Shown one piece after another: positions 9,500 to 22,079 of a stretch of 64,000 nt of DNA. The notes beneath the pieces are model-generated. The model was not told where the DNA came from and ran no database searches. It saw only the letters and a program-made list of their open reading frames with translations. Source of the stretch: Acanthacorydalis orientalis (lineage: Eukaryota; Arthropoda; Insecta; Megaloptera; Corydalidae); the NCBI GenBank assembly GCA_034766995.1, contig CM068317.1, positions 49,562,425-49,626,424 on the forward strand, read 5' to 3'. How positions within the stretch are numbered: position 1 is the first letter of the stretch; every line of letters starts with the position of its first letter. A program made the translations under genes and the position numbers.

Positions 9500-12439
9500 A
9501 GCTATAAGAATAAAAAAGAATGTTAAAATGTTAAATGTTAAAATTTGTTATTAAATTCAACTCACTGTCTGCTTATTAACGTTGGTTGGTCAGTTATTTG
9601 GGGTTTAACAGAATGACGACCATATTCATTGAAGTTTAACTCTCTGCCAACTGAACTAGGATGCGAGAATAGAAAAAATATAATTTTTATTATTCAAGAG
9701 AATGTTATTTGAAAGCACAGAAAATAAAATAGATTTTCTTTTAAATGTAAGATTAGTTTTTTTTCGAACATAGACTTCCGTCAGGTGAATACTGAATCAT
9801 CGATTATTGAACATCAGTTTCTGTTTATAAGATTTGAAAGTCCTGACATGACACAGAGTGTTAAATTGTTTGGTTATAAAGATGAAGTACGGTGTATCAA
9901 AAGAGTGGATAGAGATCAAAAAGAGCATTAGATGTTTTTAAGTTGTAAAAGTTTGGATGAGAAAATACATAGTGAAAAGAGAAAATTTAAATATTAGATG
10001 TAAAATAAAATATTACCGTACATGCCTGAATATAAGACGAGCCCGATTGGAAGACAAGTCCTAATCTTTTTCAAAGAAAGTAAGAGAAAATAATTTTTTA
10101 TAACCCTTATATAAGATGAAACACAGGTTATTTTTTCAAAAAAGAAAACTATAAAAAATGAATTATGTTTGAATAGAAAGTAATATTTATAAAAATATTT
10201 AAAACGTCTATAGTTGCGTCCCAGCCTGAACTTCTGAAGATTCGAATATAAGACAACCGTTGTTTTTTATTAAAAACCTGTGGAAAGAACATTTATTTTA
10301 CAATTAGCGAGATTCTCGTGAAAAAAAAACAGTTTATAAAAAGAGAATTCAGCGACAGTGTTGGAATTGTGTTGTGAAAATGAATGACTTTTGCTTGGAT
10401 TGGCGTTAATACTCTTTAATAAAAACGAATTAATTTTCCTTTTACATAAACATGTTCACTTTGTTCCATAATAAACATGTAGCAAAGTGTCTGACTTCCA
10501 CTCTAAACCAGTGTATAGCTTCATTTTGCAAGTACATAAAAATAAAACGTGTAATCATTAAAACCAAAAGCACCACCCCCCTATTTACATTCGGTAAGAT
10601 TTAATTTACAAAACACTGCATTTCCCTGTCCAGGATTACGGCAACTAAAAGGACATAATCATAAAAACAACGACCGGCACTGCATTCGGATATTAAAAGG
10701 CATTACGGTCGAGATGGAAAAATTAAATTAAAATATTCGCTTCATGGTGTTGCGCTCTCGGCAGTAAATACAGGTAGAAAATTGTTGTTTTTTCCCCTCA
10801 TTTTTTGAAAACCTCTCTCTCTTTTTCTATACATATATTTGTGTGTGTACGAAATAGAATGCAAGCAAATAGTTTCCGAGACGGCGCAATAAAACCACAG
10901 AGCACAGACAGACCAATTGTAGTTAATAAAGAGATTAAACGTTGAGAATACATGAACGAGTCGTTCCGAATCCGTGGAATTAAAATGGAACAGAGTGAAT
11001 GTGTAATGAAACGGTCAAATGAGAATGAGACTGTGGCACAGGACGGTCTCGTTCCGGTGCGGACTCGACCGGATTTTTCATTGTGTCCGTGTTCAACGCG
11101 ACGATGATATTTATTATGCAGCACCGGCGGGCGTCGAAGCCGCGCAATGTAGATTCCGCAGAGACTGCATTGGCGCAGAACTGTATCAGATCTTTTTCGA
11201 ATATACACGTTTCGAGTCACTTCGATGTCAGTGTCCCATCATCTCGAAAACGTCGTCGCACGAATCATTTAAATCAAAATGTTTTTTCAGCGTCTGCCCA
11301 TTTTTTTTGTATTATGTGTGTGTGAAAAAGTTTCAGTCGTGCATTTTGCCTGATTATATGAAAATAGGAGAATATTATAGAAATCGAATTCAAATATTTT
11401 GATGATTGAATTGAATTTTATATTTTTTGAAAATAAAACGAAAACTTGTTAAAAAGATTAAAACTTTTGCACGCATCTAATATCTTTATCGTTTCGATAT
11501 AGATAAGCCTGTAATTTTTTTTAATTACATTTTCTGCAAATCGTTGATAAAATTTAACAGAACCCTCACTCTTCTCCGATTCAATTCCATGGAATCAACA
11601 CATGAAGCACTATTATTTCACCTATCGTAACTTTCCGACCTGACAATCACCGCTAATGGCAATTTGTAAACTTATCGAAGAACTTGTCTATTAATTGAAA
11701 TATAATTTCAATAGATGATACCATTAATAGGTCTGTTGTCAAACCAATCCTGTTTTCTAACCGTCGCTCTCTGTAATTACCTCCACATCACTTAACTAGA
11801 AGGTATGTTCAATCATTTAACAACTAATTAAAATACAGAACAAATCTCTGACGAATTTCAATTTCAAACGAGTATTTAATAATTTCAGTGCGGAATGAAT
11901 TATTCACTATGTTTCGATGATGTAGTAGATTATCTTTCCTGAGATAATTTATAAAACATAAATTCGACAGTCAACGGACAAAATGGAATATGGATGTTTC
12001 ATTTCGATGAATCGTATAAATAATAAATTGAATCAAATAAATCTCTGATTGAATAACTAGAAGTTTTAAAATACAAACGATGTATCTCGTCTATATTTCA
12101 TAGACTGTTGAATAAATAAATATCTTTTTAATTGGTGCGATGACAGAGAGTGTGTTCTAATGTGAGCTTAATCGTTTTTTTTTTTGTTTAAATCGAGTTT
12201 GCACAGTTCATTATTTAAAGCTTGTAACACAGGCACAACTCTATATATGTGTGTGTGTGTGTATAAACCATTTTTTGCGATGAAAATGTAATCGAGGATA
12301 ATTGAAAAGAGATGCGCAACTCAAAACTAATCATTTTAAACGAGAAATTCTGTCTTCGAAACCGAAAAAATATTCTGTCAGTGTACAGGTCTGACACTGT
12401 CCGAATTTACTTACACAAATGAATTTTTGTTCTTCAATT
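9500..12439. other. AT-rich stretch without recognisable gene
   Basis: I see no coding exon. 10.02-10.28 kb has a repeated GAATATAAGAC motif (separate entry). 11.0-11.28 kb is a CpG-richer patch, open on both strands, with no recognisable product. Confidence 0.5.
10017..10275. repeat. possible DNA-transposon remnant with GAATATAAGAC motifs
   Basis: CCTGAATATAAGACGAGCCC near 10026 recurs as TTCGAATATAAGACAACCG near 10241, with a weaker TTATATAAGATGAAAC between them. Motifs of this kind occur near the ends of some animal DNA transposons. No inverted terminal pair or coding remnant was found, so the assignment is weak. Confidence 0.25.
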
Positions 12440-12910
12440 CCACAAATCGTTTCCAGGAAAAGTTTTTGTGGTTTCTGGACTTGAACTAGAATTCATTTGT
12501 GAAACATTTATTCCTCTATTAAAGGAAAATCTACTTAATTGATTTTTAAGATTAATAAATCAATTCTTTTTACATCCCACAAACCATAAAAATATCTGAT
12601 CAATAATGATTGATTGGACATTTGTGATCAAGAAAGTTTTTATGGTCTGTGGACTGAAAATAGAATTCGTGTGTGAAAAAAGTATTTATTCCTCTAGTAA
12701 AGGAAAATCTACTTAACTGATTCTAAAGAAACCAGACAATAATTAAGAAACCAAGTGTTATGCAAAAATCTGTCGTCCGAAAAAACTATTATTTAAATTT
12801 ATTTTCAAGTTTCACAAAGAAATTCTTTTCTCATCCAACAAACTTAAGAAAAATCTGATCGATAATGATTCATTGCACATTTCTGACCAGATTGATTATT
12901 TTATCAATAA
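12440..12910. repeat. tandem copies of dispersed repeat family Q
   Basis: AGAATTCATTTGTGAAACAT followed by TTATTCCTCTATTAAAGG and AAAATCTACTTAATTGA recurs about 180 bp later as AGAATTCGTGTGTGAAAAAA, TTATTCCTCTAGTAAAGG and AAAATCTACTTAACTGA. A third, more divergent partial copy (TTCTTTTCTCATCCAACAAA, AATCTGATCGATAATGATT) lies near 12.83 kb. This is an imperfect local tandem expansion of the family Q core. Confidence 0.65.
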
Positions 12911-13179
12911 CTAATTTATCAAACAAATAATCTTCTAGTACAGAAGAATACGTTTTTCTAGTAAATCTGTTTGGAAAAAAAACACAATAATCAAATGTAT
13001 CACAAGAAAATAACTATTTTAAAGATTATTTGAAACTTGGTTAAATTTACAACATCCTTCCTTCTTTTCTTCTTTTTTTTTTAAAAAAAAAAACGCTTTT
13101 CGACGATTAATTCCTCCGCGAAATTCGAAACTCTATTCAGTTAGCTGCGCGAAAAGATTCTGTTCATTTTTCCATCGGA

Positions 13180-13560
13180 CATTTATGGATCCTCTCAGCC
13201 TATACAAAATCTCTGAGAAGAGCTGCGAGCGAACGCCGTAATTACCATCCCGGCGCTCATTTTTTACCGCGGCATCTGAACCCATTAGCGCCGTCGTTTC
13301 CAGCACACGCGACAATTATTATTATTATTATGATTGCGACACATTGTGTCACGCGACGGTACACCCTGATATCGGCCCGTGTAATATTTATAACGAACAC
13401 CCGCCGCCGCTTTACATATTCTGCTCGTTAACTTAATGGGTCTATAGTTATTTACGGTAACATTATCCTTTCCTATACGTGAACGCAACACCTCTTTCGT
13501 CGGTCGGACGGGCGGGCGGGCGTCGGCGGCGTCGACGGCGCCGTCTCCTCTTCATTTACG
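13180..13560. promoter_or_regulatory. CpG-rich unique segment, candidate regulatory DNA
   Basis: GC-rich and CpG-dense against AT-rich flanks, with GGACGGGCGGGCGGGCG near 13506 (able in principle to form a G-quadruplex) and AT-rich TAAT-type motifs between GC blocks. It is not similar to other parts of the window. No open frame carries a known domain. It could be an enhancer, a promoter-proximal element or an unrecognised untranslated exon. Confidence 0.3.
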
Positions 13561-13844
13561 ACGTGTATAATTTCATTGCATATTAAGCGTCTAATGGCGT
13601 CGATTCATTTCGCTAACTTCTCCATTATGTGTTCGGTGTCGACAAGCCGGTGTGCGGTTTAGATGACCGTGTGTTTATTCGGAACGGTTATGGGCGATAC
13701 AGAGAACGATTTTATGTTTCTGCATCCGGTGTGAATTAATTTATATGCATGGAGAGAATTACGTGCGATAAACATTCATACGAAGCGTTTATGTGATCGG
13801 GAAGATCTGACATCGACGTCGTATTGAAATTCGAGTTTGAGCTT

Positions 13845-14230
13845 CCTGCCAAGCATTTGGCAAAACCTCAATAAATAGTAATGAACGATGGCGTCTGAGA
13901 AGCAGCATATTAGGAACTGCACGCTTTTCACATTCTAGTTGAAAACAAATCTGCTGAAGCAACAGCAATGATTTGTTCAGATTCGGTTGAAGATGTTGTG
14001 ACCCATAAAACATCCAAAATATTCTACAACAGTGGAAGAGGTCTGAAAATGCATTGAAGATTTCATCTACTCAAATTTTTCGACAAGCGATTCGTCATTT
14101 ACCCGAAAGCTGGGGTAAAGTCGCACAGAATAATGGGAGATATTTCGAAGATTGAAATGTGTTCGATTTTTCTGTAAACGAAATATTCACTTTTTATAAA
14201 AAAAAGTATCGAATTAATTTTCACACTTAG
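13845..14230 (+). mobile_element. mar-NA copy A, defective non-autonomous mariner
   Basis: Left end truncated. At 13888 the frame reads MASEKQHIRNCTLFTF, a mariner N-terminus of the SETMAR-like MASEKQHIR type, then a stop. At 14081-14155 a clean C-terminal frame reads RQAIRHLPESWGKVAQNNGR and then YFED and a stop, the typical end of such transposases (..RQLPERW..V..NGRYF..). Only about 150 bp separate the two, where a complete transposase would have several hundred codons, so the catalytic core is deleted. The right terminus reads, inverted, CTAAGTGTGAAAATTAATTC. Confidence 0.8.
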
Positions 14231-14729
14231 TATGTTTCTTAATGGAAATAGAATTAGTTAAAAAAATATTAATATATTTTTTAATCTGTGATTCGATTGC
14301 TACTTTTCGTACTGATTTTCGTTCTTTTGGAAAATAGAAACAGTAAAGGGATGAAGAACGTTAAGATAATGAAAATTATAAGTTAAGAGGTGATTTTTAA
14401 CTTTTTTCAAATAAAAGTTTATGGAGTTACATGAGGGGGATGAAAATTGAAGCCAGTTGAAAATGAATTCGCACAAAAAAGACAATAAGTTCACAGAAAA
14501 ACGACATAATGATTATTTTGAAGAAAATTCGATTTGTTGTAAGATTTATTAGTGGGAAAAATAAACTGGAATAAATAGTTCTTGCAGTGTTAACAATCAG
14601 TCTACTTTTTGCTACTTTATATGAAACAAAGTGTGTCAGAAAAAGTCTACACACAATGATCGTTTATCTAGGATAAACTCCTTCAAAAAAAAACTATACA
14701 AAACTTAGCAGGTCGACATAAAACACAGA

Positions 14730-15080
14730 TACAGATCCGTACGCCGACATAGTTCTCGACGAATCGTGGCGCGTACAAGAGTAATTACGGTCGCTCGATG
14801 AACGCAGAGTCTCGGAACTTCTCGAAGACGGATGTAGACGATAGCTTAATGAATGGAAAAAAAGGCGGCGAGAACAATTATTCTTACAATTAAGAAGTCC
14901 ATTCGGCGCTCGCCGACGACAAAAACAAGTCGGAATGCGAAAGTTATTCTTCGGCGCGGCGAGATGTTTAACGATAATTTACACGGGTGTTTTCTTACTT
15001 GTGCGGTCGGCGGACGAGATCACTAATGTAGCGAGGGTTCGAGTCCTTTGTGCGCACTCGGATTGCACGGTGCGGATTGA
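14730..15080. promoter_or_regulatory. CpG-rich unique segment, candidate regulatory DNA
   Basis: Dense in CpG with embedded TAAT and ATTA cores (for example AACAATTATTCTTACAATTA near 14873). It ends with a perfect B-box-like GGTTCGAGTCC near 15038 that has no tRNA around it. No repeat partner or coding motif was seen. Confidence 0.3.
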
Positions 15081-15689
15081 GGCGCGTCGAGAATTCGTGG
15101 ATGATTAACGTTGACTTTTGTAATAAATTTTCAGTCATGTGGATGTCTGCATATAGATATGTAACTATTTGTGAGAAACGCCGGCGCTGAATAGAAAAAA
15201 CAGGGAATAGAAATGAAGAATAGAACTGAATAAACAGAAAAATGTTGAATTATTACACACGGATTTCACTAGATCGTAAAAATGTTTTATGGTTTGTGGG
15301 ATGAAATAAGAATTCATTTGTGAAAATCCACTTATTTTTTATTTTAAAAAATTAAACTTCCTTCTTGTGTGAGACGTCCAGTTGATGTATAAAATTGAAA
15401 TAAATTACAGTGCTCATACTTGCATTTCAAATAGCATTAATACATTTAAATATATCAGGAAGGAAAATTCTCTTTGCAAAACAGTTCTGGCACACTTGCT
15501 AAGTTCGTTTGTCATTCCATTCTTTGATCGAATCTGTACAATAAATCATTGATTATTTCTGATTACTGACTGTACACATTTTGATCGAAAGACTAGATTT
15601 TTCTACACACTAATGTTTTGAAAAATGATGATATCGTCATTTAAATGCATATAAACAACGGTCAATAATCAATTACTGAACGAATTACA

Positions 15690-16102
15690 ACTTTAGCATT
15701 TAAAAAAAACTACATATCTTGAACAATCAGTTGGCATAATCTCACAAAACAGTAGCGAATATGATGGCGTCCAAAAAGCAACATATTAAGGATGACATGC
15801 CTTTCACATTCCAATTGAAAAAAATAGCGCTGAAGCCACGGCAAAGATTTGTTCAGCTTTGGTGGAAGATGTCGCGACATATAAAACATATAAAAGATGT
15901 TAAACCAGTAGATGGATTGACGAGTTCATCGGGTTAAAGCTGCCATCTTTTCTAGACAAATGATCCGTCAGTTTCCCGACAGATAGAGAAAAGTTGTATA
16001 GAATGACAGGGGATATTTTATGGATTGAACTGTATTCGATTTTTCCGTAAATAAATATTCGTTTTCTATAAAAAAGAGGCACCGAATCAATTTCTACACT
16101 TG
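15690..16102 (+). mobile_element. mar-NA copy B, defective non-autonomous mariner
   Basis: The N-terminal frame at about 15763 gives MASKKQHIKDDMPFTFQLKK. The C-terminal equivalent near 15952-16026 reads SRQMIRQFPDR, a stop, RKVV, a stop, NDRGYF, so it is decayed. The right terminus inverted reads TCAAGTGTAGAAATTGATTC followed by GGTGCCTC. The left end is truncated inside the 5' leader. Arrangement and spacing match copy A. Confidence 0.8.
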
Positions 16103-16840
16103 ATATTTTCTTATAATTTCGAAATATATTATTAATCAAAACTGTCATTCAGTTCTTGTAACTAGAATTCGCTTAGAATTTTTAAAATAAAATCAATTAT
16201 TTTACAACAATTAAAACACCAAACCGGGAGTCTACTGTTCGAAAGTGTACACAATTCATCCGTAAACCCAACACCACCCTACCTACCACAGACAGAGTGG
16301 ATCAATAGTGTCGCTGTCCGTGTTCCACGAATCACACACATATCGTATTCGTTCCCGGAACTAATTTATTTGATAAGAAAACGGGCGGAGCTGGAAAAAA
16401 ATACCGTAGGATCATCCGAGCACACATTGCGTACGGAACGGGCGCGTCTATTACTGCATGTGCCGGACGTTCGATGCCGCGTGCGGTCCTAGTCCGGACG
16501 ACCGATCGTGAAACAAAGATCCTGCTCCAGCGGTACGGGTCCAGAATCGAACCTGTTGTGACACGGACGGATATACATTGTACATGTCCATTTATCTTAT
16601 CGTCGGGCCGATCTAAACGGCGGTAGTGCTTGTTCGACGAAGTCGAACGATTCTTTTTTATGGTGTTTTAAATGTATTAAAAAAATACTCGTGCGGTAGT
16701 GTATTCCGAGTTTAAAAGAATGAGATTCAATTTTGTATCGGCTAGAAATACTGAAATAAAAGATAATGTTTCCTAAAAGAGTTTAAGAGAGTGATTTCTA
16801 GGTTCAGTTATAAACGAAATTTATCGCTCTGTATTATACA

Positions 16841-17455
16841 ATGTGAAATTTTCTACAACATGTCTTTTTTATTAATTCTGTACCAGTAATTATTAATTAT
16901 TATACGATTTTAATAGAACCATATCAATGAGATTCTCACTGGCTGAGACTAAGATTCAAACAAATGCAAGTATCTCAACAATAGTTTAATTAAGACCCAT
17001 ATTAATAAAAATCATTGAAAATAGTGTAAAATTTTCTACAACATATACTTTTTTCATAATTTCCTGCCGGATATTATGGTCACAATCATCACTTGATTAA
17101 AAACAACGATTTTAACAGAACGATGTCGATCAGGCAGAATCAAACAAAAATATCTGGATAAAAATTCAATTCAAATCCATATTAGTGTATATCATTGGAA
17201 AGAATGTAATATTTACTACAATATATATTTTTTTCATAATTTTTTTCTAGGAATTATGGCCGAAACGGGCACTTAATTGAAAACAACGATTGTAGTGACA
17301 GAACGTTATCGATGTGGCTCAAACTGACTTAGACTGAGATTTAAACAAACTTAAATATCTCTATAAAACATCAACTTAGATCCATATCAGCATTTATCAT
17401 TGAAAAAAGCGTAAAATTTTCTAAAACATATATTTTTTCCATAATTTTCAATTAT
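16841..17455. repeat. tandem repeat, three units of about 180-200 bp plus a partial
   Basis: Units begin with AAATTTTCTACAACATGT (about 16845), AAATTTTCTACAACATAT (about 17029), AATATTTACTACAATATAT (about 17209) and AAATTTTCTAAAACATAT (about 17411). Each carries an ACGATTTTAATAGAAC-like block, a block near AAACAAA..TA.CTC, and CCATATTA...ATCATTGAAA. The units are diverged by substitutions and small gaps. No coding potential is shared. It is a minisatellite-scale local duplication. Confidence 0.75.
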
Positions 17456-18822
17456 TGAACATTTACTTCAGCAGTGATTCTTTTTACTAAATTGTTTGAA
17501 ATGTAATTCTTCATGTGTATTATAAATTACTGGAAATGAAATGAGTAAAAATGTATTTTAAGTATAAATATACAAACTATTTAAGATAACTTTAATGTTG
17601 AATGAATGCTAATACCTTTAAATATAAAAAAAGATAGAAAAAATGTCTTGTAAAGAATAGATATATTTTATTAAAAAAAATAAAACATTTCTGTACTTGT
17701 TTAACAAGACACGCACGTTGATCGGAACGTTAAAAGTATCGAAAGATGTGACTTGTTCCAGCGAAGCGTGTCCCGTTGAACAGATATCTATTCAATAACA
17801 AAGTTCGAACGATTAACCTCCCGATCACAAAACAGTGACGGCGCGTACATGTATCTGAATACGAATCCATTAGTGAAAGACTTACTTACATAACTGTACT
17901 GGTGTAATTAGTGACGCGCGATGATATTCAAAACCGGCTCGTGCAGATCTGAAAACAAAGACTGTTCTGTAATTACAGTGTGAGATAATAATTCAACCGT
18001 ACATTAAAGGATTTCACAATCGACCGAGTAAAACTTTTACCGGGTTCATAGCATAAAAGAAAATTAATCAGATTGTGCGGTTTACAAGTTGTTTTTTTTA
18101 AAAAACAAAGTGTTGCATCAGATGTACGCACGAGCATGTGTTATATTCTCTCTATGGCGGAGAGAAATTTGAAAGACAGTTTCAGTCAGAAATTATATAA
18201 AAACTATTCTCGCTCCTCCTCTCGCTCACTCACTCACTCTTTATATATACACACACTGAAATATAACACTGTGTCTGTCAGACAACACAGTACTTTAGAT
18301 GTTGATAGAAAAATTCATTTAAAAGAAGACTTAGCTGCTCTGAAAATTATTTAATGTAAACTTTTATGAAATATGTAAAAAGTTACACAACGCTCTTAAA
18401 TTCACTCTTTTTTTAAGAATATTATACATTGTTATCTGATTAGATACTTTGCAAGTGTTAACATTTATATCAATAGAACAATGCTGGATGAAAAGTGGTT
18501 ACATAGAGTTGCATTTCGATAAAAATGAGCTCAAGAATATATATTTTACCTATTTTCTGCATTTAATCTTATGATTTGTATATTTTAATACCGATTGTAA
18601 TGAGTAGGTTATCGTAACGTCTTATCCTGGAGGTATTCGTCGTTTGGGATCGTCTGTCTGTTTTCTATCACTAGTTTCGGCATGTGTTCCATTCTCAGAT
18701 AAATAGGGATATACCTGAGGATAGTGGAAGTGTTGAAACCGGTGAGGAGTACAAGCAGATGATCTAATAACGAAAAGCAACAAGATGACGTACCAAAGAT
18801 ATCATAGATATAAAACATAATA
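17456..18822. other. no recognisable gene
   Basis: AT-rich DNA. A 93-codon frame at 18073-18354 (plus) and a 69-codon frame at 18609-18818 (minus) show no domain or conserved motif that I can name. Confidence 0.45.
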
Positions 18823-19040
18823 TTAGGTTGGTAGGAAAATAGTTGCGGGTCTTGTTTTCTGAATTCTGACCTGAATTTTTTTCAATGAAAGTGACATTTC
18901 ATCGTGTCCATTTTAATATAGTTTTAAAGTGCATTTTTCGGTCTGTGTTTCGGTAACATCGACTTTGGTTTTATTATTAATTTTGCTTTAAATATTTGGC
19001 TATTGAATGAAAGATGGAAAAGAAGCAAGTAAGTCCATTT
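18823..19040 (+). mobile_element. 5' end of a mariner with Hsmar1/MADE1-like terminal repeat
   Basis: Starts at a TA with TTAGGTTGGTAGGAAAATAG and continues TTGCGG. This is very close to the terminal repeat known for the Hsmar1 mariner type (TTAGGTTGGTGCAAAAGTAA...). About 190 bp later an ATG at 19014 opens MEKKQVSPFLS, which could be a transposase start, but similarity stops after a few codons and the frame soon ends. The element is truncated, and no 3' partner was found nearby. The 80 bp element at 25881 has the same terminus. Confidence 0.65.
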
Positions 19041-19258
19041 TTGTCTTCAAATAATCAAGTTGAAGACAAAAAAGTATGTCTTTCATCTTGTACCCCTTGT
19101 ATAATTCAAAACATGATCTCTTAAGATTAAAATTCCTGATTGACTGATCTTGGAGTACTAGCTCGTTGATGTTTTCCTAATATTTTTATTTTTTTACTTT
19201 CTAGGTGTTTGAAAAATACGAAAAATCAATAAATCATGCATGAATATACACTATTGGC

Positions 19259-19281
19259 ATTATATATATATATATATATAA
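19259..19281. repeat. short (TA)n microsatellite
   Basis: About 22 bp of TA. Confidence 0.9.
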
Positions 19282-20149
19282 TAAATCTGATAATCTCATT
19301 AGCTGATGCGATTATCTCGGCCTGAAATATAAACTGCGCAATGACTGAAAATCGATGGGAATGGTTGCACCGGACTGTGTAATAATTTATAAACTAATTA
19401 TAAACTCGAATCGAGACGGGTCAATGAGACCTGACGAGAGACTGTCTAACCAGATAAGGGCGATAATTTATTATTCAGAATATGGTGTTTAGTCGAACAC
19501 ATATTTTATACTTCAATTAAGAATATTTCAATTTAATCAAACACCAGTCGAGCACAGAATCGAAACTGTAAAATCATTCAGAGGAATATTCTGATTATCA
19601 CATGTATTAATCTTCCAGTTCTGATAAAATCGGCGAACAGAGAACCCCCGTTCAAGACGAGAGTCGAGACGACTGAATTTTCGGTATCTTTTTAATTGAA
19701 CACGACTGTACAAAAAATACAACACTGTTTCTCTGCCGAGTGGACCGAAAACTCCGCCCGCGTTTTTTTTTCTTATACGCGTAAACAATGAAAAGAAATC
19801 CAATTTAACGGAACCCGGTCGCGTTCGTCGCCGAACAAACTTTCAATTCGGTTTAATTAAATTGTTTTATTCGTTTCTCCAGTCGGTTAATTCGAATTAA
19901 GAACCGGTGCGAGATATTGATCTCGAGGACGGGCGCGGGATGTACAGACAACACGACGTTAGTGCTTTATGATTTTTTTTCGGAGGTGTAGAGGTGTCGT
20001 CCCGTTCTTTCTGCGTTACACGATTAACGGGCACATTTAACGATCGTTATAAATATGTCTTTCTTTCTATTTATCACAACGGGAACAATTAAACGAGCGG
20101 CGGTGATAAAACGACGAGATAATTGAGTTGTTTTCGGCACGAATCGAGT
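19282..20149. other. no gene; moderately CpG-rich unique DNA
   Basis: 19.55-20.15 kb is GC-richer than the flanks and has AATTAA and TTAATTAAA motifs between CpG blocks. It resembles the other candidate regulatory patches. No coding motif was seen. Confidence 0.4.
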
Positions 20150-20569
20150 GTATGGGTTCTGGGAGGGGAATGATTGTGTCGAGGACTGTTATAAATGCAT
20201 ACACATACAAACATACATATATATATATATATATTCATACACAGAGAGAGGGATAGCATCATATTCAGTGCGCTGATATAAAGAAAAATTTTAAATTTTT
20301 TATGAGATTTTTTTCTAATTTGGAAAATTATCTATTGGTATTCCGAAAATGACTATATGGGTTCTGAAAAGAGACCGGTTATGTCTTTAATTATAAGAAG
20401 TAGGCATATATGTATATATATATATAGAGAGAGAGAGAGAGATAGCATCATCTTCAGAACTACAGAAAAATCTTAGATTTTGAGATTTTTCTGTAACTTG
20501 TTGCTCTTAAAATGAACATATGGGTTCTGTAATGGGAACGATTGTGTCCAAGATTATTAGGAATACACA

Positions 20570-20629
<60 letters not shown>

Positions 20630-20730
20630 AAGAAAGAAAGAATTATCATCAGAGCTTTAGTCCACTGAAAAATATTAGTCTATTTTAAGAGATTTTTTTG
20701 TACCTGTATGCTCTGAATCACTATTGAAAT
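20150..20730. repeat. triplicated repeat unit, each with an internal (TA)n
   Basis: Three successive units share the order TATGGGTTCTG, a GATTGTGTC-like block, a (TA)n tract, a GAGAGA or GAAAGAAAG purine tract, ATAGCATCATCTTCAG, then a palindromic stretch (in unit 2 AAAAATCTTAGATTTTGAGA). Units start near 20151, 20354 and 20518. The TA tracts differ greatly in length (about 18, 18 and 55 bp), so they expanded after the triplication. The ATCATCTTCAG part links this unit to dispersed family Q. Confidence 0.75.
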
Positions 20731-22022
20731 CGACTGTCAGAAATAATGAAAAATTAAATCTTATACATTTCACACTGGAAACTCCTGCGTGTTTTGCATA
20801 TACTAGAAATACTTATCGATGAAAGCGAATGTAACCACAGTGTCATATTTGTGTTCTTACTGAAACTCACTCGGCCATTCCGCTCATTTTCGAATTGTGA
20901 TTCTGTCACCACTTCGACCGATCGAAATCAACGCGTACGTTTTATTTTCGAACAACAGACTCAACAACATTCCACGAAGACCGTATTCCGCGTACTCGAT
21001 GCGGCGAGCATAAAAAATTTACAAAAATATCCAGTCGAGCGCTAAACAAACATTTCGCCGCGACTGGCGCGAGTGCGGTTCGGCCGGAAAAAAGTACGCA
21101 CACGTGAACATAAATTTACAGACAAAATACGTATGAAACATAAATATGTTAATAAATTAACAGGCCTGCAACATTTCACTCGACCTGTTTGTAAATATCT
21201 TTCAATCATAAACATCGAGTGCGGAAAAATCGACGCGCCTCTTGTCTGTTCGTTTTCATGGCTCGGCCGAATGAAAATATGTCTCACTTGACCTGAAACT
21301 TGTTCATGCGTGTCGAACCACCACCCACATATATATATATATATATATATGAGAGGGAAAATAAAATGTACGCCGTAAAAGTGTCTATTTTTAACATAGG
21401 GGTATAAATAAAACAGTAAATTTTAACGCATACTTTTTAAATAAATGCTGAAGAATCGAAACGACTATACACAGACTTGGAATAAAAAATAAGCAAAGGT
21501 CACTATGCCCATTCGTCGAAAACCGAATTTGTGTTTTATATGGAAAAATTTTTAGATTATGTCCCACTAAACATGATAGTGGAGTAAACTTATTTATATG
21601 CTGAGTAATATTTGGAAAGTCGCCTGAATTTCGAACAACATTCAAAGTTTAAAAAATCGATGGCGACAAACAGTAATAAAATTGTGAATTATTGACCAAT
21701 AAACTTTAACAAAGAAACAACCAAAAACATTTATCATTTTGTTATAATTTAACTCAATCTTACAGCAAGTGCGTTTAGTGTGTCATCGCCTGCAAATAAC
21801 TAAGCACACCATTCTCAAAATAAAAATAAAAACAATTAAGGGGTTGAGGATGAATGTGCGTTAATTTCATGGAACCTTTACTTCAATTTTAAGCTTCTTG
21901 TTTGATTCTATTGGTTCCAGAATAAGTACTCATCACAGACAGTTTGTAGACGTTTTTATTTCTGATTGGTAACAAAGTCTACAATTTTAAAAAGTGGATT
22001 AATATTTGGGTGAAGACTTATA

Positions 22023-22024
<2 letters not shown>
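20731..22024. other. no recognisable gene
   Basis: Contains a modest CpG-richer patch at 20.87-21.26 kb and a (TA)n tract near 21.33-21.35 kb. Open frames occur on both strands without any recognised domain. Confidence 0.45.

Positions 22025-22070
<46 letters not shown>
22025..22070. repeat. (TA)n microsatellite
   Basis: About 46 bp of pure TA, followed by GTCTGACGTC. Confidence 0.95.
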
Positions 22071-22073
<3 letters not shown>

Positions 22074-22079
22074 TGACGT

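Noticed and set aside
10798..11402. 140-codon minus and 127-codon plus frames
   Set aside because: They overlap each other in a CpG-rich, stop-poor patch, and neither has a recognisable motif or splice context.
15030..15060. B-box-like GGTTCGAGTCC
   Set aside because: No matching A box or cloverleaf upstream.
18609..18818. 69-codon minus frame considered as a retrotransposon piece
   Set aside because: No reverse-transcriptase, integrase or RNase H signature could be recognised.
20150..20730. Regular repeats considered as a CRISPR array
   Set aside because: Units are about 170-200 bp, imperfect and microsatellite-bearing, in an animal-type sequence. There are no short identical repeats with unique spacers.
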